Below, one piece after another: positions 47,385 to 56,444 of a stretch of DNA of 64,000 bases. This DNA is from an uncultured Draconibacterium sp. (GTDB lineage Bacteria; Bacteroidota; Bacteroidia; Bacteroidales; Prolixibacteraceae). Under the pieces are notes generated by a model. That model ran no database searches, had not been told where the DNA came from, and was given only the letters and a program-made list of their open reading frames with translations. The position numbers and the translations under genes were made by a program. The stretch covers positions 124,001 to 188,000 of the forward strand of contig NZ_CAJXYQ010000004.1 of assembly GCF_913063105.1 (NCBI RefSeq). The letters run 5' to 3'. Within the stretch, counting starts at the first letter, position 1. Every line of letters starts with the position of its first letter.

Positions 47385-47909
47385 TTAGAATCCAAAATCT
47401 GGTTTTATTTGTTCAACCCAGGCAGCAACACGTTCTTCAGTCATTTCCGGCTCAAAATCTTCATCAATTGGCAGGCCGATAAATTTACCGTCAACCACTG
47501 CTTCCGATTCTTCAAACTCGTATCCTTCGGTATCAACAGGGCCCACCAAAACAGCACCATTCTTCATTAATTCTTTGCCAAGCAAGCCAATGTGGTCAAC
47601 AAAAGCGTGGGCATAAGTAACATGGTCGCCAAGACCGAAAACGGCAATCGTTTTATTGCTGTAATCTACTTTTGATATTTCTGGCAGAAATTTTCCCCAA
47701 TCGTTGTTGGAGTAGTTCGAATCCCAGGTGTCTTTACCAACTGTTGACAAGCCAAAAATTATTTTGTCGAATTTCTCTAAATCAGCCGATGAAGCGCTTT
47801 TTACTTCAACCATTTCCACTTTATCAGCACCAATTAATTCTTTTATTTTGTCTGCTACACGGTTTACCGATCCTCCAACCGGACCATAAAAAATTGCTAT
47901 TTTACTCAT
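47385..47909 (-). CDS. Flavodoxin
   Basis: 174 residues, long-chain type. The phosphate-binding loop is FYGPVGGSVNRVADKI (residues 7-22), close to but not identical with the usual T-G-T-x-x-T-x-x-A loop, and the second FMN loop is GLSTVGKDTWDSNY with the stacking aromatic, followed by FGLGDHVTYAHAFVDHIG. It carries low-potential electrons in place of ferredoxin. It lies 17 bases after prephenate dehydratase, so the two form one operon. It could supply electrons for reductive steps with arylacetyl-CoA (inference). Confidence 0.9.
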   Translation of the reverse strand: MSKIAIFYGPVGGSVNRVADKIKELIGADKVEMVEVKSASSADLEKFDKIIFGLSTVGKDTWDSNYSNNDWGKFLPEISKVDYSNKTIAVFGLGDHVTYAHAFVDHIGLLGKELMKNGAVLVGPVDTEGYEFEESEAVVDGKFIGLPIDEDFEPEMTEERVAAWVEQIKPDFGF

Positions 47910-47926
47910 ATCTTTCGTTTTAGTTT

Positions 47927-48757
47927 TTACTGATTATGTAAATTCCCTTTTTGGTATTCTCCCAATATTGATAAACTCGATGCACTCTTTAATACCTGAT
48001 GAATCGCTTTATCGTAATTTTCGCCTTTTTCCCATTCAATATCCACATGAAAAGTGTACTCATTGGGCTTTCCTATTTTTGGCACCGATTGAATTTTCGT
48101 CAGGTTAATTTCGTTTTCGGCAAAAGTATTTAGCACAGCCGCCAGAGCGCCATAAAAGTGCCCAACTTCGAAACACACAGAAGCTTTATTTGTTCCTTGT
48201 GTTGGATTACCATGTTTTGAAAGAATCCAAAAGCGGGTGTAATTTTTCTTGTTGGTTTCAATGCCGGTTTCCAATACCTGCAAATCGTACAGTTCAGCCG
48301 ACCGCAAATTAGCGATTGACGCTGCATCTTTTAAGTTATTATCGGCCACCAGTTTCGATGATGCTGCCGTATCCAGCTTTTCATGTAATTGAGCATTGGG
48401 AAAATGATGTTCGATATATTCCATACATTGCCTTAAGGCAATCGGATGCGAATGAATATCCTTAATATCCTCTGGCTTAACACCTTCATTCACCAACAAA
48501 TTCATCTGAATGTGTAAATAAATTTCACCGATTACCCGCAAATGATAATCGCGAATTAACTGATAATTATTGAGCAAACTGCCGGCAATAGAATTTTCGA
48601 TTGCCATAACTGCAAAGTCCACCTCGTCATTATCCATTAATTCACATACGGTTTTAAAGGTCTTGCATTCAACCACCTCGATGTCATCTTCAAAATATCT
48701 CCTGGCCGCATCTTCATGAAAAGAGCCGGCTATTCCCTGTATTGCTATCCGTTTCAT
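47927..48757 (-). CDS. pheA: Prephenate dehydratase
   Basis: 276 residues, the monofunctional dehydratase with a C-terminal ACT domain. The catalytic motif T-R-F is in KKNYTRFWILSK and the N-terminus IAIQGIAGSFHEDAARRYF is typical. The regulatory motif usually reading ESRP is QSVP here (NLTKIQSVPKIG), a form also seen in other Bacteroidota, so feedback by phenylalanine may differ. It converts prephenate to phenylpyruvate. The upstream block of ACT proteins and aryl-CoA ligases lies on the same strand behind a terminator. Confidence 0.94.
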   Translation of the reverse strand: MKRIAIQGIAGSFHEDAARRYFEDDIEVVECKTFKTVCELMDNDEVDFAVMAIENSIAGSLLNNYQLIRDYHLRVIGEIYLHIQMNLLVNEGVKPEDIKDIHSHPIALRQCMEYIEHHFPNAQLHEKLDTAASSKLVADNNLKDAASIANLRSAELYDLQVLETGIETNKKNYTRFWILSKHGNPTQGTNKASVCFEVGHFYGALAAVLNTFAENEINLTKIQSVPKIGKPNEYTFHVDIEWEKGENYDKAIHQVLKSASSLSILGEYQKGNLHNQ

Positions 48758-48777
48758 TTAAAATTTTTAAAGCGTAT

Positions 48778-48785
48778 CAAATATA
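48778..48785 (-). promoter_or_regulatory. Candidate -7 box for pheA-flavodoxin
   Basis: TATATTTG on the minus strand, an exact TAnnTTTG match, 20 bases upstream of the pheA start codon. A TTG at the -33 distance is not obvious. Confidence 0.4.
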
Positions 48786-48870
48786 CGAATTATGCGCTAA
48801 GTGAGCTGTTTCATTGGCAGATTGCGATTAAAATTAAAGTTTGTATTATGTGGCTGCAGTTTTTTTTATA

Positions 48871-48911
48871 AAAAAGGGCTGGAGCTTCGCAGAACACCAA
48901 CCCTTTTTTTC
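48871..48911. terminator. Terminator after the arylacetate gene block
   Basis: AAAAAAGGGCTGG (48871-48883) and CCAACCCTTTTTT (48898-48910) form a stem with one C-A mismatch. It has a T-run on both strands, so it works in either direction; it follows the ACT gene ending at 48930 by 19 bases. Confidence 0.85.
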
Positions 48912-48929
48912 TTCTATTTTTAAGCGCAC

Positions 48930-49358
48930 CTAAAACTGGTAGAGTTCGTCGGCTTTTAGCAATTCGGTTTTATGTTTTTGAAGCATCTCGACGGCACGTT
49001 TTACGCGGGTTGGCCGAATAACTGTTACGGCTCCTTCATCTTGCATTGAGAAAGCATACATGTATTCAATAAATACTTCTTCCTGCTGCAAAATATCGAG
49101 CAACTTGCTTAAGCTTCCCGGCTTGTTGGGTGTTTTAGCCAAAACAACTTCGGTTGTTTGCACTGAAAAGTCGTTGTCTTTTAAAACCAGGCAAGCCTTA
49201 TCCGGATCGGAAACAATCATGCGTAGAATTCCAAAATCAGAGGTATCAGCAATGGTAAATGCTGATATATTTATACCGGCCTCGCCCATAATTTTTGTTA
49301 CATCGTTCAATCTTCCCGATTTATTTTCTAAAAAAACAGAAACTTGTTTTATGATCAT
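48930..49358 (-). CDS. Tandem ACT-domain protein
   Basis: 142 residues made of two ACT domains: IIKQVSVFLENKSGRLNDVT starts the first and EVVLAKTPNKPGSLSKLLDI the second. ACT domains bind amino acids and regulate metabolic enzymes. Stand-alone tandem ACT proteins are commonly encoded beside phenylacetate-CoA ligases. It lies 5 bases after the ligase stop and is the last gene before the terminator. It is the most diverged of the three ACT proteins in this region. Confidence 0.9.
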   Translation of the reverse strand: MIIKQVSVFLENKSGRLNDVTKIMGEAGINISAFTIADTSDFGILRMIVSDPDKACLVLKDNDFSVQTTEVVLAKTPNKPGSLSKLLDILQQEEVFIEYMYAFSMQDEGAVTVIRPTRVKRAVEMLQKHKTELLKADELYQF

Positions 49359-49363
49359 GGTTC

Positions 49364-50662
49364 TCAGATTTTTCGGTTATCAATTACTCGTTTTGCTTTA
49401 CCTGCTGTGCGCTCAATAGTTTTTGGTTCAACCAATTTAACATCAACAGAAATACCCAGCGTACTTTGAATATTATGCATAATTTTCTTTTTCAGTTTTT
49501 CGAGTTCGCGTATCTCATCCGAGAAGAATTGCTCCTGCACCTCCACCATCAGTTTTAGTACATCAAGCGTGCCTTCGCGCTCAACAATTAGCAGGTAGTG
49601 CGGTTCTGTTTCGCTCATTTCAAGCAGCACACTCTCAATTTGCGATGGGAAAACATTTACGCCCCTAATAATTAGCATGTCGTCGGATCTGCCGGTGCAT
49701 TTTTCCATTCGCACCAGCGTACGGCCGCATTCGCACTTGTCGTATATTAAGCGGGTTAAATCGCGAGTACGGTAGCGGATAATAGGGATACCCTCTTTTG
49801 TTACTGTTGTAAATACCAACTCCCCTATTTCACCGGGCTCAACAGGCTGCAGTGTTTCCGGATGAATAATCTCCGGAATAAAATGATCTTCATTTACATG
49901 CATCCCAACCTGGTGTTCGCACTCGCACGATACGCCGGGTCCAATTACCTCGCTCAAACCGTAAATATCTATTGCCTTAAGTTTTAGTTTGGTCTCAATT
50001 TCTTTGCGCATGCTTTCGCTCCAGGGTTCGGCGCCAAAAATACCCACGCGCAGTTTCAATTCTTCAGGTGCGATGCCCATATCGGCCATCACTTCGGCTA
50101 AAAACAAGGCGTACGATGGCGTACAGGCAATTACCGATGAGCCGAAGTCTTGCATTAACTGAATTTGTTTTTGCGTGTTTCCTCCGGAAATTGGAATTAC
50201 TGTTGCCCCCAGGTTTTCGGTACCGTAATGCATGCCCAAACCTCCGGTAAACAAGCCGTAACCGTAGGCTACCTGCACGATATCGTTTCGCGTAACTCCG
50301 GCCATACATAGCGTGCGGGTTACCACTTCGGCCCACATATTTAAATCGTTGCGGGTATAGCCCACCACGGTTGGTTTTCCGGTTGTTCCCGAACTGGCGT
50401 GTACTCTAACAATTTCGCTCATGGGTACAGTAAACATCCCGAAGGGGTAGTTATCGCGCAAATCGGTTTTATTGGTAAAAGGTAGGTTTTTCAGGTCTTC
50501 AATCGAACGTACATCACCGGGCAGCATTCCTATTTCCTGCATTTTGGCCCGGTAACTGGGTATGTTATGGTAAATACGCTGAACTGTTTGTTTTAAGCGC
50601 TCTCCCTGCAGGGCTGCCATTTCGTCTCGGGAGGCACATTCTATCTTTTCATTCCAAATCAT
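49364..50662 (-). CDS. paaK: Phenylacetate-CoA ligase, copy 2
   Basis: 432 residues, full length, cytoplasmic. The adenylate-forming motifs are [44 protein letters not shown] and [20 protein letters not shown], and the C-terminal catalytic lysine is in [13 protein letters not shown]. It activates phenylacetate or a related arylacetate with ATP and CoA. Genes for two ACT proteins flank it. A second copy lies at 55125-56441. In Bacteroidota such ligases may work with indolepyruvate/phenylpyruvate:ferredoxin oxidoreductase rather than with the aerobic paa pathway. Confidence 0.93.
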   Translation of the reverse strand: MIWNEKIECASRDEMAALQGERLKQTVQRIYHNIPSYRAKMQEIGMLPGDVRSIEDLKNLPFTNKTDLRDNYPFGMFTVPMSEIVRVHASSGTTGKPTVVGYTRNDLNMWAEVVTRTLCMAGVTRNDIVQVAYGYGLFTGGLGMHYGTENLGATVIPISGGNTQKQIQLMQDFGSSVIACTPSYALFLAEVMADMGIAPEELKLRVGIFGAEPWSESMRKEIETKLKLKAIDIYGLSEVIGPGVSCECEHQVGMHVNEDHFIPEIIHPETLQPVEPGEIGELVFTTVTKEGIPIIRYRTRDLTRLIYDKCECGRTLVRMEKCTGRSDDMLIIRGVNVFPSQIESVLLEMSETEPHYLLIVEREGTLDVLKLMVEVQEQFFSDEIRELEKLKKKIMHNIQSTLGISVDVKLVEPKTIERTAGKAKRVIDNRKI

Positions 50663-50726
50663 AAATTTGTTGATCTTTGGTTTTTGTTTGTATTATCCGG
50701 GTTTTTCAATAAACTATTTTATGAGC

Positions 50727-51158
50727 TTATTTCCCGTAAACAATTTTATCATCTAATATTTTAACATGATTGATTTCCAATCTGCGCACTGCTTCAAGAA
50801 TATCGGGAACTTCAAGCAGCAGAATTGCCTGGTTGCTTTGTGCAATCAAGCGGGTGTAAGCACTTTCAATATGTATTCCGGCCCGGGCAATTTTTATCAG
50901 CAACTCGTCCAGTCCCCCGGCTTCGTCTTTCATCTCCAGGGCAATTACTTCTTTCATTGCAACAGCATTGCCTTTATCCGACAATACTTTGTATGCCTTA
51001 TCCGGCTGATCAACAAGAAGGCTTAATACTCCCCACCCATGCGACATATTATTTAATGTTAGCGAGCGGATATCAATTGCTTCTTTTTTCAGCAGTGCAG
51101 TTATTGCTTCAAAATGTGTGATTTTATTTTCAAGAAATACCGAAATCTCAAATGCCAT
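50727..51158 (-). CDS. ACT-domain protein, copy 2
   Basis: 143 residues, two ACT units: AFEISVFLENKITHFEAITA and EVIALEMKDEAGGLDELLIK. It is closely similar in layout and length to the protein at 54651-55085, including the same DD-x-x-VYGK end. It lies between the symporter at 51212 and the ligase at 49364. It probably senses an aromatic amino acid or the arylacetate (inference). Confidence 0.9.
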   Translation of the reverse strand: MAFEISVFLENKITHFEAITALLKKEAIDIRSLTLNNMSHGWGVLSLLVDQPDKAYKVLSDKGNAVAMKEVIALEMKDEAGGLDELLIKIARAGIHIESAYTRLIAQSNQAILLLEVPDILEAVRRLEINHVKILDDKIVYGK

Positions 51159-51211
51159 AATTTTCGTTTTTTGGTTTATTTAAGCTATCGTGTAAATTTA
51201 TAAGTATTCTT

Positions 51212-52765
51212 TTAAACATTCTCATTTTTTGTCAGCAATGTAACGGCCACCAAAACAATTATCGACACGGGCAATGCAAATACCAGAGGGTCTACAATCA
51301 TCCATGGAAATTTGGCTATTAAAAAATCCTTTCCGAAGATGGCATTGCATATTCCCAGTGGCTCTGCCTCTTTTTGGTGCAAAAATGCCAGGGCAAAAGC
51401 GCTGCTTAAAAAACCTGCAAGCATGCTCCATTTCGCAGCGGTGCGTGTAACACTTTTCCAGTAAAGGGCGGCAATGTAAACCGGCAAAAAGGTGGCCGCA
51501 CAAATTCCAAAGAAAATGGCCGTGCCACGCGCTACAATGCTACCGGGCAGCTGGTAACCAATAATTATGCTGATTAAGATGGCCACCACAATGCCGAGGC
51601 GGGTAATCAGCATTGTATTCCATTTTTTTGATGGACTGAGCTGTTCGACAAAATCGCGGCCAATGGAAGTTCCCATGGCATGAAATTGCGAACTCAGGGT
51701 TGACATTCCGGCCGATAACAAGGCCAGCATAAACAAGTAAACAAACCACTCGGGCATTGCAGAGTTAATAAATTCGGGAATAATTAAATCTATATTTCCT
51801 TTGGCAACTTCAATGGATAGCTGTCCTTTTTCGTTAAAAAAATACAGGTTCGAAAGTGCCCCTACCGTGTAGATAAAACCGGTAACCACAAAAATAAAAA
51901 GTCCTCCGGGAAGAATGGCCCGGTTTAACTCGCGATTGCTTTTAACGGTCATAAAACGCACAATTAGCTGTGGCTGCGCCAATACACCAATTCCTACACC
52001 CAAAATAATATTGGTAACCAACACCCACCACCAGGCCGAGTTCATTTTGGGGAAAGCCGTCCAACCCTCGTGTCCTTTGGCCTGTAAACTTTCCGGAACC
52101 AGGTTGGCCATATTGGTTAGCGCTTCGTGTGCCGACCCTACACCTCCCAGTTTCGAATAAGTTACTATCAGCAAGAAGAACATACTCATAAACATGATGG
52201 TTCCCTGAAGGGCATCAGTATACATAACTCCCTTTAGGCCACCGGCAATTACATAGGCTGCAATTATTACTGAGAAAAAGGTAAGGGCCACCGAAAAATC
52301 AATTTCAAAAATATTTTCGATAAAACGGGCGCCACCTATTAAAACCACAGCGGCATAAAGTGGCATGGCTACAAAAATCATTAATCCGCTAACCATTTGA
52401 ATGGTTTTCGAATTAAATCGTTTACCCAGAAACTCTGGAAAAGTATGCGCATCGAGTTGGCGTCCCATCGACCGGGTTTTTCGGCCAAAGAAGATAAAGG
52501 CAATAAATACCCCTATCAGAATATTCAGAAAGGTAAGCCAAATAAGTCCCATACCATAAACAGCCGAAATCCCGCCAAAACCAATTATTGCCGAAGTTGA
52601 GATAAAAGTTGCTCCATACGACATGGCCATAACAAAGGGATGAATTTCGCGCCCTCCGAGCAAATAATCTTTTGCAGTTTTTGTTCCTTTGTAGCCCCGA
52701 TAACCCAGGTATGCAATTACCAAAAGATAGGCTACCAGCACTATTCCGAGCGTAAAAGTATTCAT
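51212..52765 (-). CDS. Sodium:solute symporter (SSS family), copy 2
   Basis: 517 residues with about 13 hydrophobic helices. SSS signatures include LGYRGYKGTKTAKDYLLGGR, SYGATFISTSAIIGFGG and GLKGVMYTDALQG, and the sodium-site region SAGMSTLSSQFHAMGTS. It is very similar over its length to copy 1 at 52845-54431 and diverges mainly at the ends. Family members carry phenylacetate and other monocarboxylates, fitting the ligases around it. Unlike copy 1 it has no small accessory gene next to it. Confidence 0.92.
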   Translation of the reverse strand: MNTFTLGIVLVAYLLVIAYLGYRGYKGTKTAKDYLLGGREIHPFVMAMSYGATFISTSAIIGFGGISAVYGMGLIWLTFLNILIGVFIAFIFFGRKTRSMGRQLDAHTFPEFLGKRFNSKTIQMVSGLMIFVAMPLYAAVVLIGGARFIENIFEIDFSVALTFFSVIIAAYVIAGGLKGVMYTDALQGTIMFMSMFFLLIVTYSKLGGVGSAHEALTNMANLVPESLQAKGHEGWTAFPKMNSAWWWVLVTNIILGVGIGVLAQPQLIVRFMTVKSNRELNRAILPGGLFIFVVTGFIYTVGALSNLYFFNEKGQLSIEVAKGNIDLIIPEFINSAMPEWFVYLFMLALLSAGMSTLSSQFHAMGTSIGRDFVEQLSPSKKWNTMLITRLGIVVAILISIIIGYQLPGSIVARGTAIFFGICAATFLPVYIAALYWKSVTRTAAKWSMLAGFLSSAFALAFLHQKEAEPLGICNAIFGKDFLIAKFPWMIVDPLVFALPVSIIVLVAVTLLTKNENV

Positions 52766-52783
52766 AATAATAGCTTTATTGAT

Positions 52784-52830
52784 AAAAAATGAAGACCTGA
52801 AAAATAACCATCGTCCAACGCTTCATTTTT
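52784..52830 (-). terminator. Terminator between the two symporter genes
   Basis: CTTCATTTTT (52821-52830) and AAAAATGAAG (52785-52794) form a 10-base-pair stem with T-rich 3' arm on the minus strand, 14 bases after the stop of symporter copy 1. It would separate the porin-led unit from symporter copy 2 onward. Confidence 0.7.
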
Positions 52831-52844
52831 ACTTATGAGTTGAT

Positions 52845-54431
52845 TTAATTGATTCCCTTGAAACACTTTGCCAGGTGCTCGTCGGATGTTTTTGGCGTGG
52901 CCAGCGATACTGCCACAAGCACAATTATAGAAATCGGCATGGCAATAATAATGGGGTCCATAATCATCCACGGAAATTTTGTGGCCAAGGTTGGCTGACC
53001 AAAAATAGCCTGACAAATACCAAGTGGTTCCGATTCTTTTACGTGCATAAAAGCCAGGGCAAAAACACTGGCCAGCAAACCCGACAGAATACTCCACATG
53101 GCAGCAGTTTTGCTTACTCGTTTCCAATACAACGATGCAAAATATACCGGTAAGAACGCCGCCGCACAAACACCAAAAAAGATGGCTGTTCCGCGTGCTA
53201 CAATACTTCCGGGAAGCTGATATCCGATAAGAATACTTATTGCAATTCCTACAATTATACCGATACGCGTTACAAACATGGTATCGAATTTTTTATTCGG
53301 AAAGACATTTTCAAAGAAATCGCGTCCGAGCGAGGTACCCATGGCATGAAACTGCGAACTAAGCGTTGACATACCAGCCGAAAGTAGCGCCAGCATAAAC
53401 AAATATACAAACCACTCGGGCATAGCAGCATTTATGTATTCCGGAATAATTAAATCCACATTTCCTTTAGCCACCTGAATAGCCAGCTGCCCCGATTCGT
53501 TGTAAAAAAACAGGTTGGTTAGTCCGCCTACGGTAAAAATAAATCCGGTAGCTACAAAAATAAATACGCCGCCAATCAGCACTGCGCGGTTTAACTCACG
53601 ATTACTTTTTACGGTCATAAACCGAACCACCAGTTGGGGCTGTGCCAAAACACCAATTCCAACGCCCAGAATTATATTGGTTACCAGCACCCACCACCAG
53701 GCTGAATTCATTTTCGGAAAAGCCGTCCAGCCCTCGTGCCCCTTGGCTTGCAAACTCTCGGGAACCAGGTTGGCCATATTGGTTAAGGCCTCGTGGGCGG
53801 CCGATACTCCTCCAAGTTTTATATAGCTCACAATCAGCAAAAAGAAGAGGCTTAAAAACATAATTGTTCCCTGCAAGGCATCGGTATACATTACCCCCTT
53901 TAACCCGCCGGCAATTACATATGCTGCAATTATTAACGAGAAAAAGGTAAGCGCAATAGAGAAGTCGATTTCAAAAATACTTTCGATAAAGCGGGCGCCG
54001 CCAATTAAAACAACGGCAGCATAAAGTGGCATGGCTATAAAAATTACCGCACCACTGATAATTTGTATTTTTTTAGATTGAAAACGATTGCCCAAAAACT
54101 CGGGAAAGGTATGTGCATCGAGGTTGTGCCCCATTTTTCGGGTTATTCGGCCAAAAAAGATAAAGGCAATAAATACTCCCACAAAAATATTTAATACGGT
54201 AAGCCAAATAAGCCCCATACCATACACGCCTGCCACCCCGCCAAAACCAATAATTGCCGAGGTAGAAATAAAGGTTGCGCCGTACGACATGGCCATCACA
54301 AAAGGATGTATTTCGCGTCCGGCCAAAAGATAATCTTTTGCTGATTTGGTGGTTTTATACCCTTTGTAGCCGAGGTAACCAATAACCAACAAATAAATAA
54401 CAACTACAAATCCAAGAGTAAAAGTATTCAT
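52845..54431 (-). CDS. Sodium:solute symporter (SSS family), copy 1
   Basis: 528 residues, about 13 hydrophobic helices. It shares long identical stretches with copy 2, such as SYGATFISTSAIIGFGG, AHEALTNMANLVPESLQAKG and LSAGMSTLSSQFHAMGTS. Its C-terminus is longer and charged (TPKTSDEHLAKCFKGIN). It lies 11 bases after a 59-residue membrane protein gene, the arrangement of a symporter with a small accessory subunit. It is probably the arylacetate or related carboxylate importer of the block (inference from neighbours). Confidence 0.92.
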   Translation of the reverse strand: MNTFTLGFVVVIYLLVIGYLGYKGYKTTKSAKDYLLAGREIHPFVMAMSYGATFISTSAIIGFGGVAGVYGMGLIWLTVLNIFVGVFIAFIFFGRITRKMGHNLDAHTFPEFLGNRFQSKKIQIISGAVIFIAMPLYAAVVLIGGARFIESIFEIDFSIALTFFSLIIAAYVIAGGLKGVMYTDALQGTIMFLSLFFLLIVSYIKLGGVSAAHEALTNMANLVPESLQAKGHEGWTAFPKMNSAWWWVLVTNIILGVGIGVLAQPQLVVRFMTVKSNRELNRAVLIGGVFIFVATGFIFTVGGLTNLFFYNESGQLAIQVAKGNVDLIIPEYINAAMPEWFVYLFMLALLSAGMSTLSSQFHAMGTSLGRDFFENVFPNKKFDTMFVTRIGIIVGIAISILIGYQLPGSIVARGTAIFFGVCAAAFLPVYFASLYWKRVSKTAAMWSILSGLLASVFALAFMHVKESEPLGICQAIFGQPTLATKFPWMIMDPIIIAMPISIIVLVAVSLATPKTSDEHLAKCFKGIN

Positions 54432-54442
54432 ATCGTAGGTTT

Positions 54443-54622
54443 TTAAATCTCACTTTGCATTTGTTCGTCTTTCTCCTCCCAATCCAAATCTTTTTGAATT
54501 TCTTCGGTATTGGTTTCCATTCCTTTGTTCCAGTTTTTTATGCCATAAACTATACAGGCAACTAAACTTAAAACAGCCAGCAAATAGCCGATATAAATTA
54601 CAGGGTCATTAATTCCAAGCAT
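54443..54622 (-). CDS. Symporter small accessory protein
   Basis: 59 residues, ATG at 54622 to TAA at 54443. It has one membrane helix, VIYIGYLLAVLSLVACIVYG (residues 8-27), then a basic segment and an acidic tail (EEIQKDLDWEEKDEQMQSEI). Small one-helix proteins encoded directly upstream of SSS symporters are a known but little-studied association. It starts 28 bases after the ACT gene stop and ends 11 bases before the symporter. Its length and composition fit a transporter subunit; direct function unknown. Confidence 0.8.
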   Translation of the reverse strand: MLGINDPVIYIGYLLAVLSLVACIVYGIKNWNKGMETNTEEIQKDLDWEEKDEQMQSEI

Positions 54623-54650
54623 AAGTTTTATTTTTATTGGTTTTTATTTT

Positions 54651-55085
54651 TTAGCTCTTTCCGTATACCGTTTGGTCGTCCAGTATTTTCACTCCTTGCT
54701 TGCTGAGTTTATCTATCGATTCCTGGTAGTCTTCTATATTCAGAATTAAAATTGCGGTTTGGGTTTCCTGAATAATCCGGCCAACGGCATTGTTAAAATT
54801 TACGCCTGCCTGCGCTACCTGCATGAGAAGGTCATCAAGTCCTCCGGCTTCATCGCGCATTTCGAGTGCAATTACCGGGCGCAAGGCAACTGAAATGCCT
54901 TTTGCTGATAATTTCTCGAATGCTTTTTGCGGTTCGTTAACAATCAGGTTTAAAATACCCCAGCCATTAGCGGTATCATTTATCGCCATCGATCGGATGT
55001 TAATTTGGGCTTCTTTCAGCACATGCGTAATCCGTTCGAAATGACCGATTTTATTCTCCAGAAATATTGATACTTCGTAAGCCAT
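54651..55085 (-). CDS. ACT-domain protein, copy 1
   Basis: 144 residues from the ATG at 55085, chosen because it aligns with the start of copy 2 (MAYEVSIFLENKIGHFE against MAFEISVFLENKITHFE); the longer frame from 55124 adds an unrelated basic leader. Two ACT units, the second starting PVIALEMRDEAGGLDDLL. It lies between the ligase and the small membrane protein. Confidence 0.9.
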   Translation of the reverse strand: MAYEVSIFLENKIGHFERITHVLKEAQINIRSMAINDTANGWGILNLIVNEPQKAFEKLSAKGISVALRPVIALEMRDEAGGLDDLLMQVAQAGVNFNNAVGRIIQETQTAILILNIEDYQESIDKLSKQGVKILDDQTVYGKS

Positions 55086-55124
55086 AGTTTTTAGTTTAAG
55101 TTTTAATTTCCTGCAGTAGCACAA

Positions 55125-56441
55125 TTAGTTAAGCCCGTTTTTTCGGTTGTCTGTAACCCGAATGGCTTTCCCTTCTGATTTTGGAATAGAGCCCGCCTCA
55201 ACAAGCTTAACAATAGGCTTCGCCAACACTTCGTCGCGTATCTGGTGCGTTATGGTTTTGCTCAGCTTATCAAGCCGCCTGATGTCTCCCTGAAACCAAT
55301 CATTTCGCACCTCCACTTCAACAACCATTTCATCAACACCATTCATGGTTTCCAGTGTAATCATGTAATCCGAACCCACTTCCGGGATTTTCATCAACAC
55401 CCCTTCAATTTGCATAGGAAATACATTACATCCTTTAATAATAAACATGTCATCGGTACGGCCAGTAATCCGGTCTATTCGGCGGTGAGTTCTGCCACAT
55501 TCGCATTGGCCCGGCAGAATTCGGGTAATGTCGCGGGTACGGTAGCGGATAAGCGGCATGGCCTGACGGTCGAGCGTTGTCATTACCAACTCTCCGTATT
55601 CGCCATCGGGCACTGCCTGCAGTGTATCGGGATTTACAATTTCAACTACATAGGCATCTTCCCAGATGTGCAGACCATTCTGGTAGGTACACTCAAAGGC
55701 TACACCCGGGCCATTCATTTCCGACAAACCAAATGAGTTATAGGCTTTTACCCCAAACATCTCTTCAATTCGTTTGCGTTGTCCATCGGTATGTGGTTCG
55801 GCGCCAATTACCAGGGTTTTAAGCTGGGTATCTTTTTTCGGATCCAGTCCTTCAGCCTCAAAAACTTCGTACAAACGCCCCAGGTAACTGGGTATGGCAT
55901 GAGCCGCCGTAGTACCATAATCGCGCATAAGTTTTATCTGGCGCAAACTGTTACCAGCACCTGCCGGAATACTTAAAGCCCCCAGGGTTTCAATTCCGTA
56001 CTGAAATCCCAGGCCTCCGGTAAACAGGCCATAGCCACAAATATTCTGAAAAACATCGGTATCGCGCACTCCGGCGCAAAACAGCGAGCGAGCCATTAGG
56101 TTTGCCCACGAATTTAGATCGTGCCGGTTATGAAAAATTACAGTTGGATTTCCGGTGGTACCGCTTGAACTGTGCAGGCGGATAATATCCTTTTTCGGTA
56201 GGGTTAAAAAACCATACGGAAAATGATTGCGTAAATCCTGTTTGGTTGTAAATGGCAATTCTGCAATCTGGGCAATATCTGTGATTGCCCCGGGCTGAAT
56301 ATTTTTTTTACCAAAAAGCTTGCTGTAAAAGGATGAACGGCTTGCATTTGTAATTGTGGCATTTAACCGTTCAACCTGTAGTTTTTGCAGGTCTTTCTTC
56401 CCCAGCGTCTCAAACTCCTCCTGCCAGAAATGTTTCGTCAT
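55125..56441 (-). CDS. paaK: Phenylacetate-CoA ligase, copy 1
   Basis: 438 residues. Motifs: LHSSSGTTGNPTVIFHN, NSFGLSEMNGPGVAFEC, LIRYRTRDITRILPG, GRTDDMFIIKGCNVFPMQIE and the C-terminal lysine in PKSEGKAIRVTDN. It lies 3 bases after the porin stop, so uptake across the outer membrane and activation are co-expressed. It differs enough from copy 2 that the two may prefer different arylacetates, for example phenylacetate and indoleacetate (speculative). Confidence 0.93.
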   Translation of the reverse strand: MTKHFWQEEFETLGKKDLQKLQVERLNATITNASRSSFYSKLFGKKNIQPGAITDIAQIAELPFTTKQDLRNHFPYGFLTLPKKDIIRLHSSSGTTGNPTVIFHNRHDLNSWANLMARSLFCAGVRDTDVFQNICGYGLFTGGLGFQYGIETLGALSIPAGAGNSLRQIKLMRDYGTTAAHAIPSYLGRLYEVFEAEGLDPKKDTQLKTLVIGAEPHTDGQRKRIEEMFGVKAYNSFGLSEMNGPGVAFECTYQNGLHIWEDAYVVEIVNPDTLQAVPDGEYGELVMTTLDRQAMPLIRYRTRDITRILPGQCECGRTHRRIDRITGRTDDMFIIKGCNVFPMQIEGVLMKIPEVGSDYMITLETMNGVDEMVVEVEVRNDWFQGDIRRLDKLSKTITHQIRDEVLAKPIVKLVEAGSIPKSEGKAIRVTDNRKNGLN

Positions 56442-56444
56442 TGC

